Shown here: positions 21,397 through 30,193 of the stretch, piece by piece
How positions within the stretch are numbered: position 1 is the first letter of the stretch
How the letters are laid out: every line of letters starts with the position of its first letter
From: Acidobacteriaceae bacterium
GTDB taxonomy: Bacteria; Acidobacteriota; Terriglobia; Terriglobales; Acidobacteriaceae
DNA length: 64,000 nucleotides
Reading direction: 5' to 3'
Assembly (NCBI GenBank): GCA_025462735.1
Contig: JAOAPC010000016.1
Location: 124,001 to 188,000, forward strand
Notes under the pieces: generated by a model
Seen by the model: the letters and a program-made list of their open reading frames with translations, nothing else
Databases searched by the model: none
What the model was told of the DNA's origin: nothing
Program-made: the position numbers and the translations under genes

Positions 21397-21936
21397 TCAC
21401 CGGGCTACGGCCAAAAACGGCAGGTTGCGGTAAATCTGGTCGCGCGAACCCAGCCCGTATCCGACCAGGAAGGCGCTGTCGACCATGAATCCGAAGTAGT
21501 CGGGCTGGAGCTGCACACGTCGCGCAGACTGCCGTTCCACTAACGTCGCCAGTTTCACGGAAGCCGCGCCCCGCCGCCGCAAATCGCTCATGAGGAATTC
21601 TGTCGTCAACCCGGAATGCACCAGTCCCTCGACCACCAGCAAGTGTTGCCCTCGAATGTCGATATCGTGGCTGAAGAAGATTTCCATTACCCCGCCGTCC
21701 CTCGCGGTAGTTTCTGGTTTGTAGCGTGGCTTGATGAACTGACAGATCATCGGCACTTCAATGGCGCGCGCCAGGTCAGCCAGGAACATAAACCCGTTCT
21801 CCAACACGGCCAAGGCATGGATGGTCTTTCCTGCGTAATCATTTGAGATCTGGCGGGCGATGGCACGGACACGTTTTTGTATCTCTTCGGCTGAGATGAT
21901 GATCTCTAGCTTCCCGGATTGTGCCGTCCCCGCCAT
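21397..21936 (-). CDS. hpt: Hypoxanthine phosphoribosyltransferase-like protein with altered PRPP motif
   Basis: ATG 21936 gives 179 residues; a TTG two codons upstream is possible. The fold matches HPRT: N-terminal IIISAEEIQKRVRAIARQI, middle KGxxxFLADL-like segment (LENGFMFLADLARAI), C-terminal VDSAFLVGYGLGSRDQIYRNLPF. The PRPP loop, normally VEDIIDTG, reads VEGLVHSG, so the catalytic Asp is His here. Purine salvage (hypoxanthine/guanine to IMP/GMP) is expected from family and from the tilS-hpt-ftsH neighbourhood, but activity may differ. Confidence 0.85.
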   Translation of the reverse strand: MAGTAQSGKLEIIISAEEIQKRVRAIARQISNDYAGKTIHALAVLENGFMFLADLARAIEVPMICQFIKPRYKPETTARDGGVMEIFFSHDIDIRGQHLLVVEGLVHSGLTTEFLMSDLRRRGAASVKLATLVERQSARRVQLQPDYFGFMVDSAFLVGYGLGSRDQIYRNLPFLAVAR

Positions 21937-21979
21937 ATACAAAGATGAGGATCCAGTTCCGACTACTTAGTCTTGGTCT

Positions 21980-23422
21980 TTACTGTTGACCGATTGGTAT
22001 TGCTACTTCTTTGATCGCCACTCCGGTGGGGCCGTTTGATTGAAAGTCACGCCGCACGCCCAGTCCCCTGATCCAAATAATCTCGTCGCCGCTGGCAATC
22101 ACAGGCCAGCGTTGCTTCGCGTCGCCGGTGATATGCCTATCCTGCAGCAACTTTTTTATTTTTTTCGGCTCTTTGGTGTGCGCAGGCCAGAACCGCTCAC
22201 CTGCGCGCCAATTTCGCACCACTAATGGTCCCTTGGCAAAGCGAGAGTCCACCAAATGTTGAGGATTATACCTCCGAGTCTCCCTTGCTCCATTTACTAC
22301 AAATGTTTCGAGCTCGATGCCGGCTTCGATGACGGTGATCTTTCCCGGGACTGGAAGCTCATACTGATAGTCTGACGCGGCCTCGAGGGCTTTCCGAAAC
22401 CTGAGCTCATCCCCGTGGCGCGTGACGATCCATTCCCTAGGCAGAACTGAACTGTTCCCATCGGACTGTTGGTCGAGAATCTCTTCCACATGACGGAATT
22501 CAAGGGCCATGCCAAGTGTCTCAGCGGCTGCCCTCACTAATCTGCGGCGAAGCGCCAGCGGCAATGATGCGAAAAATTTGAGTTGCAGAATGCCGCCTTG
22601 TTTATCTTGGCTCCAGACCTGCGGCAGGTAGCGGGCAATCTCTTTGGCCCAATACCCTTCTTCTGCCCTGGCGATCTCAGCTGTTTCGGCAAGCACTTCG
22701 CATACACCAGGATTCACCTGCTGCTCGAGTCGGGGGAGGATCTCGTGTCGTACGCGGTTGCGCGTATGCCGCAGGTCTTCATTGCTGGAATCCTCGCGCC
22801 AGCTCTGGTCAATTTCAGCGAGGTACGATCTAAGCTGCGATCTCCGCGTTCCCAGCAGGGGGCGGATAATAGTGAGCTGACTCGAAGGTGTAGTTGACTT
22901 GGGTTTCGGTTCGGGTGGGCTGACGCCTGATGGCTGACGGCTGACGGCTACCTTCGGGTAAATTCCAGCCAGCCCGCGTGTTCCCGCGCCTCGCGCCAGT
23001 TTCAGCAACACCGTCTCAGCCTGTTCGTCTAGAGTATGCGCGGTCGCGATCCGATTGACGCTCGATTGCAGGGCACGCCGAAAGAATTCGTACCTGACCT
23101 CCCGGGCGGCGGCCTCTAAGCTCAGCTTCTTGTCCGCCGAATATGCTTTGACATCGTAGTTGTCCGCAATGAACTCGAGCCCATGTGACTCGGCCAGCTC
23201 ACGGACAAACTGCTCGTCCGTGTCTGAATCCGCACCGCGCAGCTTGTGATTGAAATGAACGACAGAAAGGACAATTCCAAGCTCGTCACGAAGATCGAGC
23301 ATTAACCGCAGCAACGCAACTGAGTCGGCTCCGGCAGAGACCGCAATGCCAACACGGTCGCCGGGCCGCAGCAGATCATGTTTGCGGATATACGCCGCGA
23401 CGGATTGAGCCGGCCTGTTCAC
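21980..23422 (-). CDS. tilS: tRNA(Ile)-lysidine synthase TilS
   Basis: 480 residues. The PP-loop near the N-terminus reads SAGADS (29-34) where SGGxDS is usual; the ATP-pyrophosphatase domain continues with HFNHKLRGADSDTDEQFV and HTLDEQAETVLLKLARG. TilS substrate-binding and C-terminal domains follow. It makes lysidine at C34 of tRNA-Ile(CAU), an essential step. Residues about 158-184 form a Pro/Ser/Lys-rich extra segment whose DNA contains an intergenic repeat. It lies upstream of hpt. Confidence 0.95.
   Translation of the reverse strand: MNRPAQSVAAYIRKHDLLRPGDRVGIAVSAGADSVALLRLMLDLRDELGIVLSVVHFNHKLRGADSDTDEQFVRELAESHGLEFIADNYDVKAYSADKKLSLEAAAREVRYEFFRRALQSSVNRIATAHTLDEQAETVLLKLARGAGTRGLAGIYPKVAVSRQPSGVSPPEPKPKSTTPSSQLTIIRPLLGTRRSQLRSYLAEIDQSWREDSSNEDLRHTRNRVRHEILPRLEQQVNPGVCEVLAETAEIARAEEGYWAKEIARYLPQVWSQDKQGGILQLKFFASLPLALRRRLVRAAAETLGMALEFRHVEEILDQQSDGNSSVLPREWIVTRHGDELRFRKALEAASDYQYELPVPGKITVIEAGIELETFVVNGARETRRYNPQHLVDSRFAKGPLVVRNWRAGERFWPAHTKEPKKIKKLLQDRHITGDAKQRWPVIASGDEIIWIRGLGVRRDFQSNGPTGVAIKEVAIPIGQQ
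22918..22949. repeat. GCTGATGGCTGA-type repeat inside tilS
   Basis: GGCTGACGCCTGATGGCTGA plus CGGCTGACGGCT on the plus strand; on the coding strand it is read as AVSRQPSGVS. It is the same family as the intergenic copies. Confidence 0.65.
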
Positions 23423-23445
23423 GGCTCAATGTTAATCCACGCAGA

Positions 23446-23919
23446 TCACTGGAGGTACAACTTCCAGTCCCCTCCTTCAGCCACCGACCGAATGTGCTCG
23501 TTCCTTTTTATGAGAAGCTTCTCCAGATAACTTCGAAGGACCAGCCTTTCAGCAATCCAGCCCACTAGATGGAGAGGCGCTTCGAATTGCAGGACATCTT
23601 TCATAAGAGTGATAGCTCCACGTTCCTCAAAGAAATGATCGTGACAAAAACTGCGGAACCCGCCTTTGATCATTTCATCCCGAAAAAATGTGGGGCGTGT
23701 ATATTCTGTGATCCGACTGGAATGTTCCATCTCTAGACCAAAGTGACGACCTCGCCAGGTAACGTTTTGCCCCGGTCCAATCAGTCCCGCGGTAACGCCG
23801 GCAATCGCTCTTTCGCCGGTCCAGTTCACTGATCGCACATGCAGGTCGATGCTTCGGGAGAGATCGAAGCACCGATCCAGCGGCGCAGCTATTTCAGTTA
23901 GGAGCTCTAGCCGAATCAC
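23446..23919 (-). CDS. SRPBCC-family (polyketide cyclase-like) protein
   Basis: 157 residues from a GTG. The N-terminal EIAAPLDRCFDLSRSIDLH and the C-terminal helix with GWIAERLVLRSYLEKLLIKR fit the START-like helix-grip fold seen in ligand-binding or cyclase-like proteins. MTRGRHFG-type core strands (VTWRGRHFGLEMEHSSRI) support this. The ligand is unknown. It ends 23 bases before tilS begins and probably shares its transcript. Confidence 0.75.
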   Translation of the reverse strand: MIRLELLTEIAAPLDRCFDLSRSIDLHVRSVNWTGERAIAGVTAGLIGPGQNVTWRGRHFGLEMEHSSRITEYTRPTFFRDEMIKGGFRSFCHDHFFEERGAITLMKDVLQFEAPLHLVGWIAERLVLRSYLEKLLIKRNEHIRSVAEGGDWKLYLQ

Positions 23920-24018
23920 TCCAGCGTCCGATTCATTAGGTTGAGCATTGGTTCATCTTTCCTTGACCCAAGTATGACGTCTGGTCTCCCCGTCTCGTGG
24001 GCTTGGCAACACGTGGCG

Positions 24019-24417
24019 TCATCGCAGGCCTGATTCTTTCTTGATTTTTTCCATAAACTGTCCCACGCTGACCACAGCCCGCCCAACCGTTCCCCGCCCA
24101 ATTTCGCGTGCGTCGTCGCTTGCTGAGACGCGCACGGTATAGAAGCGCCCGTCAAATGACTCCACGATTGCTTCGGCCCGGACGCGCGCCCCAATGCCAC
24201 TGGCCGCGCGGTGCTCGATGTTAATCGCCGTGCCTACGCTGATCTCGTCGCCTACGCAGTAGGGATGCAACGCGTGGAATGCGGCAGTCTCCATCAGCCG
24301 GATCATGTCGGGAGTGGAATAAACCGGCGGCAACTGCGGATGATGCGCGGTCAACGTGTGCTCGAACTTGACGACCTCTTCGGCCTCGCCTCGGGCGCCG
24401 ATAGGAACAGGTTTCAT
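24019..24417 (-). CDS. FlK-like thioesterase family (hot-dog fold) protein
   Basis: The frame is open to 24561, but ATG 24417 gives a normal 132-residue hot-dog protein. Sequence signs are the YSTPDMIRLMETAAFHALHP helix, GTAINIEHRAASGIGARVRA and FYTVRVSASDDAREIGRG. The family includes fluoroacetyl-CoA thioesterase and unclassified acyl-CoA hydrolases; the substrate is unknown. It is divergent from the YfiT-like gene. Confidence 0.75.
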   Translation of the reverse strand: MKPVPIGARGEAEEVVKFEHTLTAHHPQLPPVYSTPDMIRLMETAAFHALHPYCVGDEISVGTAINIEHRAASGIGARVRAEAIVESFDGRFYTVRVSASDDAREIGRGTVGRAVVSVGQFMEKIKKESGLR

Positions 24418-24525
24418 CGGAATTCGGATGGTAACACCGACATTGTCATGAACGACTTTGGCTATAAGAAAAACTGCGGCTTCGGCGTCGCACCGCGTCA
24501 TACTATAGTCGCAAGAGGAGACACA

Positions 24526-25050
24526 ATGGCTGATCCACGTTTTCCTATCGGGAAGTTCCACTATGAAGGCCCGCCGTCAGAGGACCAGCGCCGCAAATTC
24601 ATCGGCGAGATCGAGCAAAGCCCGGCGGCGATTCGTGCGGCAGTCCAGGGCTTGTCTCCTGAGCAGCTCGATACACCGTATCGCGAAGAGGGATGGAATG
24701 TACGGCAGGTGGTGCATCATGTCCCTGAGAGTCACATGAATGCGTATATCCGGTTCAAGCTGGCGCTCACCGAAGACGAACCAACGATCAAACCCTATGC
24801 GGAAGATCGTTGGGCACGGCTGGCAGACGTTCAAACCACGCCGGTGGAAATTTCGCTTGCCCTGCTCGAAAATTTGCATGTGCGCTGGGTAGTCCTGCTA
24901 CGTAGTTTGCGTGAAGACGATTGGAAGCGAATCTTCAAGCATCCCGAGCTGGGCCCGGTTTCTCTGGAAAAGAACCTCGCAATCTATGCGTGGCACGGAC
25001 GACACCACACTGCGCACATCACCGAGCTGCGAAAAAGAATGAAGTGGTGA
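24526..25050 (+). CDS. YfiT-like DinB-family putative metal-dependent hydrolase/thiol transferase
   Basis: 174 residues from ATG 24526, with AGAGGAG at 24513-24519. A four-helix DinB fold carries His metal ligands in VRQVVHHVPESHMNAY and in HGRHHTAHI, the YfiT (bstA-type) pattern. Members are called metal hydrolases or bacillithiol transferases; whether this host makes bacillithiol is not shown here. Followed by a PPOX gene. Confidence 0.85.
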   Translation: MADPRFPIGKFHYEGPPSEDQRRKFIGEIEQSPAAIRAAVQGLSPEQLDTPYREEGWNVRQVVHHVPESHMNAYIRFKLALTEDEPTIKPYAEDRWARLADVQTTPVEISLALLENLHVRWVVLLRSLREDDWKRIFKHPELGPVSLEKNLAIYAWHGRHHTAHITELRKRMKW

Positions 25051-25106
25051 GCACCTGCTAACATTGCCTAGTCTTCATTCTTCGCGATTGCCGGGAGATC
25101 CCTTCC

Positions 25107-25766
25107 ATGTCAAGTTCCTCAGCGCCGACGCCGCGCACGCGTGTGGTTCGCGAACCGCAGCGCGCAGTTTACGACCGTGACGTGCTCAACCGAATTCTCG
25201 ACGAGGGCTTCATATGCCACGTGGGCTTTGCGGTCGATGGCCAGCCATTTGTGATTCCGACAAGTTACGGACGCCATGAAGACGTTTTATACATTCATGG
25301 CTCAGCCGCCAGCCGCATGCTACGCAATGTGAGCGGCGGAATTCCGGTGTGCGTGACGGTTACGCTGCTTGATGGATTGGTATTGGCCCGTTCAATTTTT
25401 AATCATTCGATGAACTACCGGTCGGTCGTCGTGCTGGGAACGGGCACGGCCATCGAAGATCCCGAAGAGAAACTCACAGCACTACGCCTGCTTGCCGAAC
25501 ATATCGTGCCCGGACGCTGGCAGGAAGCACGCCAGCCGAACGAAAAGGAACTGAAAGCCACGACGGTCGTTCGAGTGCCGATTCGCGAATTTTCGGCGAA
25601 GGTACGCGAGGGGACGGTTATTGATGACGAAGAAGACTACGCGTTTCCGGTATGGGCAGGGGTGCTGCCTCTGAACGTGGTGGCGGGCGATCCAGTCAGG
25701 GACTCGCGAGTACCTGAAGGCATCGACGTTCCGGACTACGTCAAAAGCTATTCACGATCGCGATAA
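25107..25766 (+). CDS. Pyridoxamine 5'-phosphate oxidase-like flavin-binding protein
   Basis: 219 residues. The split-barrel FMN-binding fold is shown by FICHVGFAVDGQPFVIPTSY, LYIHGSAASRML and FNHSMNYRSVVVLGTG. It resembles the NimA/flavin-nucleotide-binding group rather than PdxH, since the pyridoxal-binding C-terminus is lacking. The reaction is unknown. It lies 56 bases after the YfiT-like gene, possibly as one unit. Confidence 0.8.
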   Translation: MSSSSAPTPRTRVVREPQRAVYDRDVLNRILDEGFICHVGFAVDGQPFVIPTSYGRHEDVLYIHGSAASRMLRNVSGGIPVCVTVTLLDGLVLARSIFNHSMNYRSVVVLGTGTAIEDPEEKLTALRLLAEHIVPGRWQEARQPNEKELKATTVVRVPIREFSAKVREGTVIDDEEDYAFPVWAGVLPLNVVAGDPVRDSRVPEGIDVPDYVKSYSRSR

Positions 25767-25824
25767 AAAAGTCCCACCCTTCGAAAACCGCGATGGATTG
25801 CCCGCGGATCGGGAAAGGGTGGGA
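25765..25824. terminator. Bidirectional terminator between convergent genes
   Basis: TCCCACCCTT and AAGGGTGGGA arms enclose an inner CCGCG/CGCGG stem. Six A on the left side give a T-run for minus-strand transcripts of the VOC gene. Confidence 0.75.
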
Positions 25825-25849
25825 TATTTACGTTGCCTGAAGTTTTGCT

Positions 25850-26311
25850 TCAGGCAGATTTTGTCATCGCGGCCATCCGGTTTTGCATTTCCTGTTCAGA
25901 CACATCTTCCTTGTGGGTTGAGACGGTCCAAACGTGACCGAACGGGTCAACCAAGTTCCCCGATCGGTCGCCGTAGAACTGGTCTTGCACGGCGCGGGTT
26001 TCTTTGGCGCCGGCGGCAATCGCCTGTTTGAAAGTGTTGTCCACGTCGGGAACATAGAGCATCAGGCTCACGGGTGAGCCGCCTAACGCCTCAGGGCTTC
26101 GGTACTGGCCTTGCTGCTCGTCGGCCAGCATAATCCGCGAGTCCCCGATCTGAATTTCGGCGTGCGCCACGCTGCCGCCTGGCCCCGGCATGCGCATAAT
26201 TTCAGTCGCGCCAAATACCTTCTTGTAAAAGTCAATGGCCCGGCTAGCGCCTTTGATCATTAGATACGGAGTTACTGAATGATAGCCCTCGGGAATTGGT
26301 TTCACTGCCAT
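25850..26311 (-). CDS. VOC superfamily (glyoxalase/PhnB-like) protein
   Basis: 153 residues from ATG 26311, with AAGGAGG just upstream. A paired beta-alpha-beta-beta-beta fold is shown by HSVTPYLMIKGASRAIDFYK, MPGPGGSVAHAEIQIGDSRI and YGDRSGNLVDPFGHVWTVST. Metal ligands may include the His after SV and the Glu in HAEI. These proteins are often annotated as PhnB-like or bleomycin-resistance-like; substrate unknown. Confidence 0.88.
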   Translation of the reverse strand: MAVKPIPEGYHSVTPYLMIKGASRAIDFYKKVFGATEIMRMPGPGGSVAHAEIQIGDSRIMLADEQQGQYRSPEALGGSPVSLMLYVPDVDNTFKQAIAAGAKETRAVQDQFYGDRSGNLVDPFGHVWTVSTHKEDVSEQEMQNRMAAMTKSA

Positions 26312-26552
26312 AGCGGCCTCCTTGTGTAGATGGGCTGGTTGGAGGTGGGGGCGGAACCTGGTGAGCACGTGCATCTAGGGCGTCGCCCTCGCCCGTCCAG
26401 TCACGGTCAGCTTACCAAATTTCGGGGAAAACGGAGCTGTGGATACCAGGATCCCCTTAGTTGTCATAGGCCTCAAAGCATCCCACTTACTTTTCTGGAC
26501 ATCCGATGTACCCGGCCAGCAAAGGTGTGAAATTCACGATGACGAGGTTCAT

Positions 26553-27206
26553 ATGAGAATACTCGGAGTACTCTGCACATTAGCTTTATTTCTATTCCTG
26601 ATCGCGCCCTCTCGGGGCTACGCGCAGGATGAAAATAAATCCAATCAACCACAGGATGACCAGAAGGCGAAAGACAACAAAGCGAAGGAGAACGACAAAG
26701 CCAGGCAGGAAGACAAAACCGCCAGACCAGATGAAGGAAAACGGCAGGAACAGCCGAACGCCGGTCGTCAGGACGAGCGCCAGAACCAGCCCACGGCCAA
26801 TCGCCCTCAGGAAGAAAAGCCCCGTGAGCAACAGCAACGCGACCAACAGCAGCGGGATCAGCGGCGAGACCAAGGACAGCGATCGACGGAAAATGATCGC
26901 CGCTCGGGTCAGGACATGGGGCGAGACCAGAACCGTAACTCGGGCGAGCGCGGAAGACGCCTTCCAGATGACCAGTTTCGTGCCCACTTCGGCCGGGAGC
27001 ACAGGTTCCACGTGGATCGGCAGCGAATCGTGAATGTCTCGCAGCCGGTGGTCGTCTACGGTGGTTACTCTTTTCAGTTGGTTGACGCATGGCCGTCCGA
27101 CTGGTCATACGACGACGACTGCTACATCGACGATGTTAACGGAGAGTACTTCCTGTTTGACGCGTTTCACCCTGGCATTCGGATCGCAGTGTTTGTGATT
27201 GGATAG
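26553..27206 (+). CDS. Exported protein with charged low-complexity linker
   Basis: ATG 26553 starts a signal peptide (ILGVLCTLALFLFLIAPSRG, cleavage near YAQ). About 110 residues of Gln/Lys/Arg/Asp/Glu repeats follow, likely disordered. A 75-residue C-terminal domain (VVVYGGYSFQLVDAWPSDW, CYIDDVNGEYFLFDAFHPG) resembles small domains common in exported acidobacterial proteins. Function unknown. Confidence 0.7.
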   Translation: MRILGVLCTLALFLFLIAPSRGYAQDENKSNQPQDDQKAKDNKAKENDKARQEDKTARPDEGKRQEQPNAGRQDERQNQPTANRPQEEKPREQQQRDQQQRDQRRDQGQRSTENDRRSGQDMGRDQNRNSGERGRRLPDDQFRAHFGREHRFHVDRQRIVNVSQPVVVYGGYSFQLVDAWPSDWSYDDDCYIDDVNGEYFLFDAFHPGIRIAVFVIG

Positions 27207-27352
27207 GCCGCAGAGACACACGAAGGAGGTCGTTTGGCTTCCTTCGTGTGATCTCATTGTAGTTTCCGAACATTGCGAGGGACTTACCTTCCGGCGGCAC
27301 TTGGGACGGAATAAACTAAGTGCCTGTCTTCCTGACTGAATGAGGGCAACAG

Positions 27353-27808
27353 TTGCGGGGTCTTACTTTGATTAGGAGATTTCTTTCCAGCCCTGTTTTG
27401 GGCCTTGCTGTGTTAACGGGCATCTCTTCGCTCGTTTTCACTTTCGCAGTTGGGTATTTTATTCAGAATTCGATCTACGCGAAAAATCAAGATGTTACTG
27501 GTGCGCATCTGTTTTGGCTGGAATATGTTGCCGTTCCTCTTGGGATCTCGACTTTACTTGGAGTCTTGTTTTCGCGTGCAAGATACATTCAGCACATTTC
27601 GCCAAGACAAACGATTATCGCAATAGCTGTGGCGCCATTCGTCGCATTGTGCACCTTCCTCGCGGCATATCTCATCCTTTTGTCATTTCATAACGGGCAC
27701 TACACACCGAGATTCATCGATTTAGTTTTCGTTTTGGCTTTCGTCACAGTAGGAATCATCGTGCGCTGGTCTGTACCTCTATTTTGCGGGCCCAAGAAGT
27801 CTTCTTGA
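27353..27808 (+). CDS. Small four-helix membrane protein, unknown
   Basis: The start is uncertain (TTG 27353, no strong ribosome site). Four hydrophobic segments are clear (for example VLGLAVLTGISSLVFTFAVG and IIAIAVAPFVALCTFLAAY). The last residues are a short basic tail. No family recognised; it converges on fabF. Confidence 0.5.
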   Translation: MRGLTLIRRFLSSPVLGLAVLTGISSLVFTFAVGYFIQNSIYAKNQDVTGAHLFWLEYVAVPLGISTLLGVLFSRARYIQHISPRQTIIAIAVAPFVALCTFLAAYLILLSFHNGHYTPRFIDLVFVLAFVTVGIIVRWSVPLFCGPKKSS

Positions 27809-27872
27809 GTCAAGAGTGATAATTGTTGGGACCGAGAGATGAAACGAGTATTGCCACGCCCAGCCCAATAAC

Positions 27873-29108
27873 TTATCCGTTCCATCTTTTGAACAGCAGC
27901 GCGCCATTGGTGCCACCGAAGCCGAAGGAGTTGGACATGGCGTATTCGATGGGAGCTTTGCGGGGATGGTTGGGGACGAAGTCCATGCCAGCAGTATCGG
28001 GATCTTGGTTCTCAAGATTAATGGTTGGCGGGAGAATCTGATCACGCAGGGCCAGCACGGTTACTCCGGCCTCGAGCCCTCCCGCACCGCCGAGCAGATG
28101 CCCGGTCATCGACTTGGTCGAGCTGACCGCGATTTTATGATCGCCAAAGAAGTTGCGGATGGCGTGGGCTTCGAGAGTATCCCCGATAGGCGTTGACGTG
28201 CCGTGGGCATTAACGTAGCCGATATCGGTCGGCTTGATTCCAGCGTCGCGCGCGGCGTTTTTCATGACGCGGAAACCGCCTTCGTGCTCTGGTGCAGGCT
28301 GCGTGATGTGGTAAGCGTCTCCGCTCATGCCGTAGCCGACAACCTCCGCAATCGGCTTTGCCCCACGTGCGCGGGCATGTTCAAGCTCTTCCAGGACGAG
28401 GATTCCAGCGCCTTCGCCCATCACGAAACCGTCACGATCGCGGTCCCACGGGCGGCTGGACTTTTCCGGATCATCATTTCGCGTGGAGAGCGCGCGCATT
28501 GCGGCGAATCCTCCAACACCCAAGGGAGTGATCGCAGCTTCAGAGCCGCCGGCGATCATCACATCGGCATCGCTGTGTTGAATAATACGAAATGAATCGC
28601 CGATAGAGTGCGCGCTGGTAGTGCAGGCTGTCGCGGTTGCTTCGTTCGGCCCCTTCGCGCCAAAGCGCATCGAAACGTGGCCGGCCGCGAGGTTCACGAT
28701 TGCCGCCGGAATAAAGAACGGAGAGATCTTGCGCGGACCGCCTTCCATCAGGGCGGTGTGCTCGCGCTCGATGATGTCGAATCCGCCGATTCCCGAGCCT
28801 ATGTGCACGCCAACGTTCTCTGCGTTCTCCGGCGTGACCTTCAGGCCGGACATGCACATGGCTTCTTCCGCCGCCGCCATCGCCAGGTGAATGAAGCGGC
28901 CCATCTTCTTTACTTCTTTTTTCTCGATGAAATTCAGCGGGTCGAAATTTTTGACTTCGGCCGCGATCTGGCAGGCGTGTTTGGAGGCGTCAAACTGAGT
29001 GATCCGGCCGATGCCGCTCTTGCCCGCCAGCAGGTTCCGCCAGACCTCATCAGTTTTGTTGCCGACCGCGCAGATCAGGCCGATCCCGGTCACGACAACT
29101 CGTCGCAC
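27873..29108 (-). CDS. fabF: 3-oxoacyl-[ACP] synthase II
   Basis: 411 residues from GTG 29108. Catalytic Cys in [15 protein letters not shown] (the TACxT context) and the two His in [11 protein letters not shown] and [13 protein letters not shown] are present; the C-terminus [15 protein letters not shown] is typical. It elongates acyl-ACP in fatty-acid synthesis. It starts four bases after acpP, so the two are co-transcribed. Confidence 0.97.
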   Translation of the reverse strand: MRRVVVTGIGLICAVGNKTDEVWRNLLAGKSGIGRITQFDASKHACQIAAEVKNFDPLNFIEKKEVKKMGRFIHLAMAAAEEAMCMSGLKVTPENAENVGVHIGSGIGGFDIIEREHTALMEGGPRKISPFFIPAAIVNLAAGHVSMRFGAKGPNEATATACTTSAHSIGDSFRIIQHSDADVMIAGGSEAAITPLGVGGFAAMRALSTRNDDPEKSSRPWDRDRDGFVMGEGAGILVLEELEHARARGAKPIAEVVGYGMSGDAYHITQPAPEHEGGFRVMKNAARDAGIKPTDIGYVNAHGTSTPIGDTLEAHAIRNFFGDHKIAVSSTKSMTGHLLGGAGGLEAGVTVLALRDQILPPTINLENQDPDTAGMDFVPNHPRKAPIEYAMSNSFGFGGTNGALLFKRWNG

Positions 29109-29111
29109 CAG

Positions 29112-29357
29112 TTACTTCCCCGCTTTCGCGTGCTTGCCGATGTAATCGACGGCGTCCTGGACGGTGCGAATCTTTTCCGCGTCCTCGTCGGGGATTTCGA
29201 TCTCGAAAGCTTCTTCGAACGCCATGACCAGTTCGACGGTGTCCAGCGAGTCGGCGCCAAGGTCATCCACGAACGAGGCGGTGGGGGTCACTTCGCCCTC
29301 GTCCACTCCCAGTTGTTCCACGATAATCTGCTTAACTTTTTCATCAACCGCTGCCAT
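29112..29357 (-). CDS. acpP: Acyl carrier protein
   Basis: 81 residues. The phosphopantetheine attachment motif [18 protein letters not shown] is intact (Ser in DSL) and helices I-IV match AcpP. It carries growing acyl chains and is the partner of the downstream fabF; GAGGAAAA-like spacing precedes the ATG. Confidence 0.97.
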   Translation of the reverse strand: MAAVDEKVKQIIVEQLGVDEGEVTPTASFVDDLGADSLDTVELVMAFEEAFEIEIPDEDAEKIRTVQDAVDYIGKHAKAGK

Positions 29358-29480
29358 GATTTTCCTCGCTCAGAATTAAATGGGACTGCCGGGGCAAAGG
29401 GAAATCCTAATCGTTGCTGGGTTTGTGGTCAAACGGCGGCGAGATTTGCCTCATCCCGCGGTAAACTGCAGAATCTTGAC

Positions 29481-29930
29481 ATGCGGGCCGTCGTCCAACG
29501 CGTAAGCCGCGCTCAGGTGAGTGTCGGCGAAGAAGTCGTCGGGAAGATTGGGCCTAGGGTGCTGGTGCTTCTGGGAGTCGCGAAATCCGACACGCGCGCA
29601 GATGCGGAGTATTTGGCTGCAAAGATTACAGGCATGCGCATCTTCGAAGACGAAAACGGCAAGATGAATCTGTCTCTCGCAGAAACCGGCGGCTCGATTC
29701 TGGCTGTTTCTCAGTTCACTCTCTACGGCGATGTGCGGAAGGGCAAACGGCCTTCGTTTGATGAAGCTGCTCCGCCAGAACTTGGGCGCGAGCTCTACGA
29801 ATATTTCACTTCGAAAATTCGCGAAGCCGGCTTCACCTGCGAAACTGGCCGCTTCCAGGCGATGATGCAGGTGGAACTGGCGAACGATGGCCCGGTCACG
29901 ATCCTGCTGGATTCTTCACGCGCGTTTTGA
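29481..29930 (+). CDS. dtd: D-aminoacyl-tRNA deacylase
   Basis: 149 residues from ATG 29481; the open frame further upstream is antisense to fabF and acpP and is ignored. [13 protein letters not shown], the catalytic [17 protein letters not shown] segment and the C-terminal GPVTILLDS (cross-subunit GP motif) are all present. It hydrolyses D-aminoacyl-tRNAs and glycyl-tRNA-Ala in the cytosol. Confidence 0.97.
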   Translation: MRAVVQRVSRAQVSVGEEVVGKIGPRVLVLLGVAKSDTRADAEYLAAKITGMRIFEDENGKMNLSLAETGGSILAVSQFTLYGDVRKGKRPSFDEAAPPELGRELYEYFTSKIREAGFTCETGRFQAMMQVELANDGPVTILLDSSRAF

Positions 29931-29950
29931 TGAATTGGGACACTCAAGTC

Positions 29951-30104
29951 GGGAAGGGCACGACTTCAGTCGTGCCGCAAAGGCTTCAGGCGAATCACGG
30001 CGGCTTTAGCCGCTGAGGATTGCCATTTTGCGGCCTTCCCTCAGAGGCTAAAGCCAAATGTTTTAACCGAATCTAATGGCGCGAGTGGAACTCGTGCCCT
30101 TCCC
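29951..30104. repeat. Long branched palindromic repeat after dtd
   Basis: Outer arms GGGAAGGGCACGA (29951-29963) and TCGTGCCCTTCCC (30092-30104) are exact complements. Inside are a perfect hairpin GCACGACTTCAGTCGTGC and further short stems including CGGCGGCTTTAGCCGCTG. This spacer to folP holds no gene. Confidence 0.65.
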
Positions 30105-30193
30105 GTTCCTCGCTTGGGTCCTGCTTTCGCGGTTCGGTGTGGGCGTTCCATAACCTGGTTGAGTCTGGCAAGGTCAAGTACTCAGCGGAGCTG

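Noticed and set aside
21200-21400. Minus-strand 66-codon frame between hpt and ftsH
   Set aside because: Overlaps the hpt stop, repeat-like DNA, no ribosome site.
28608-29480. Upstream extension of dtd
   Set aside because: It runs antisense to fabF and acpP; the real dtd start is ATG 29481.
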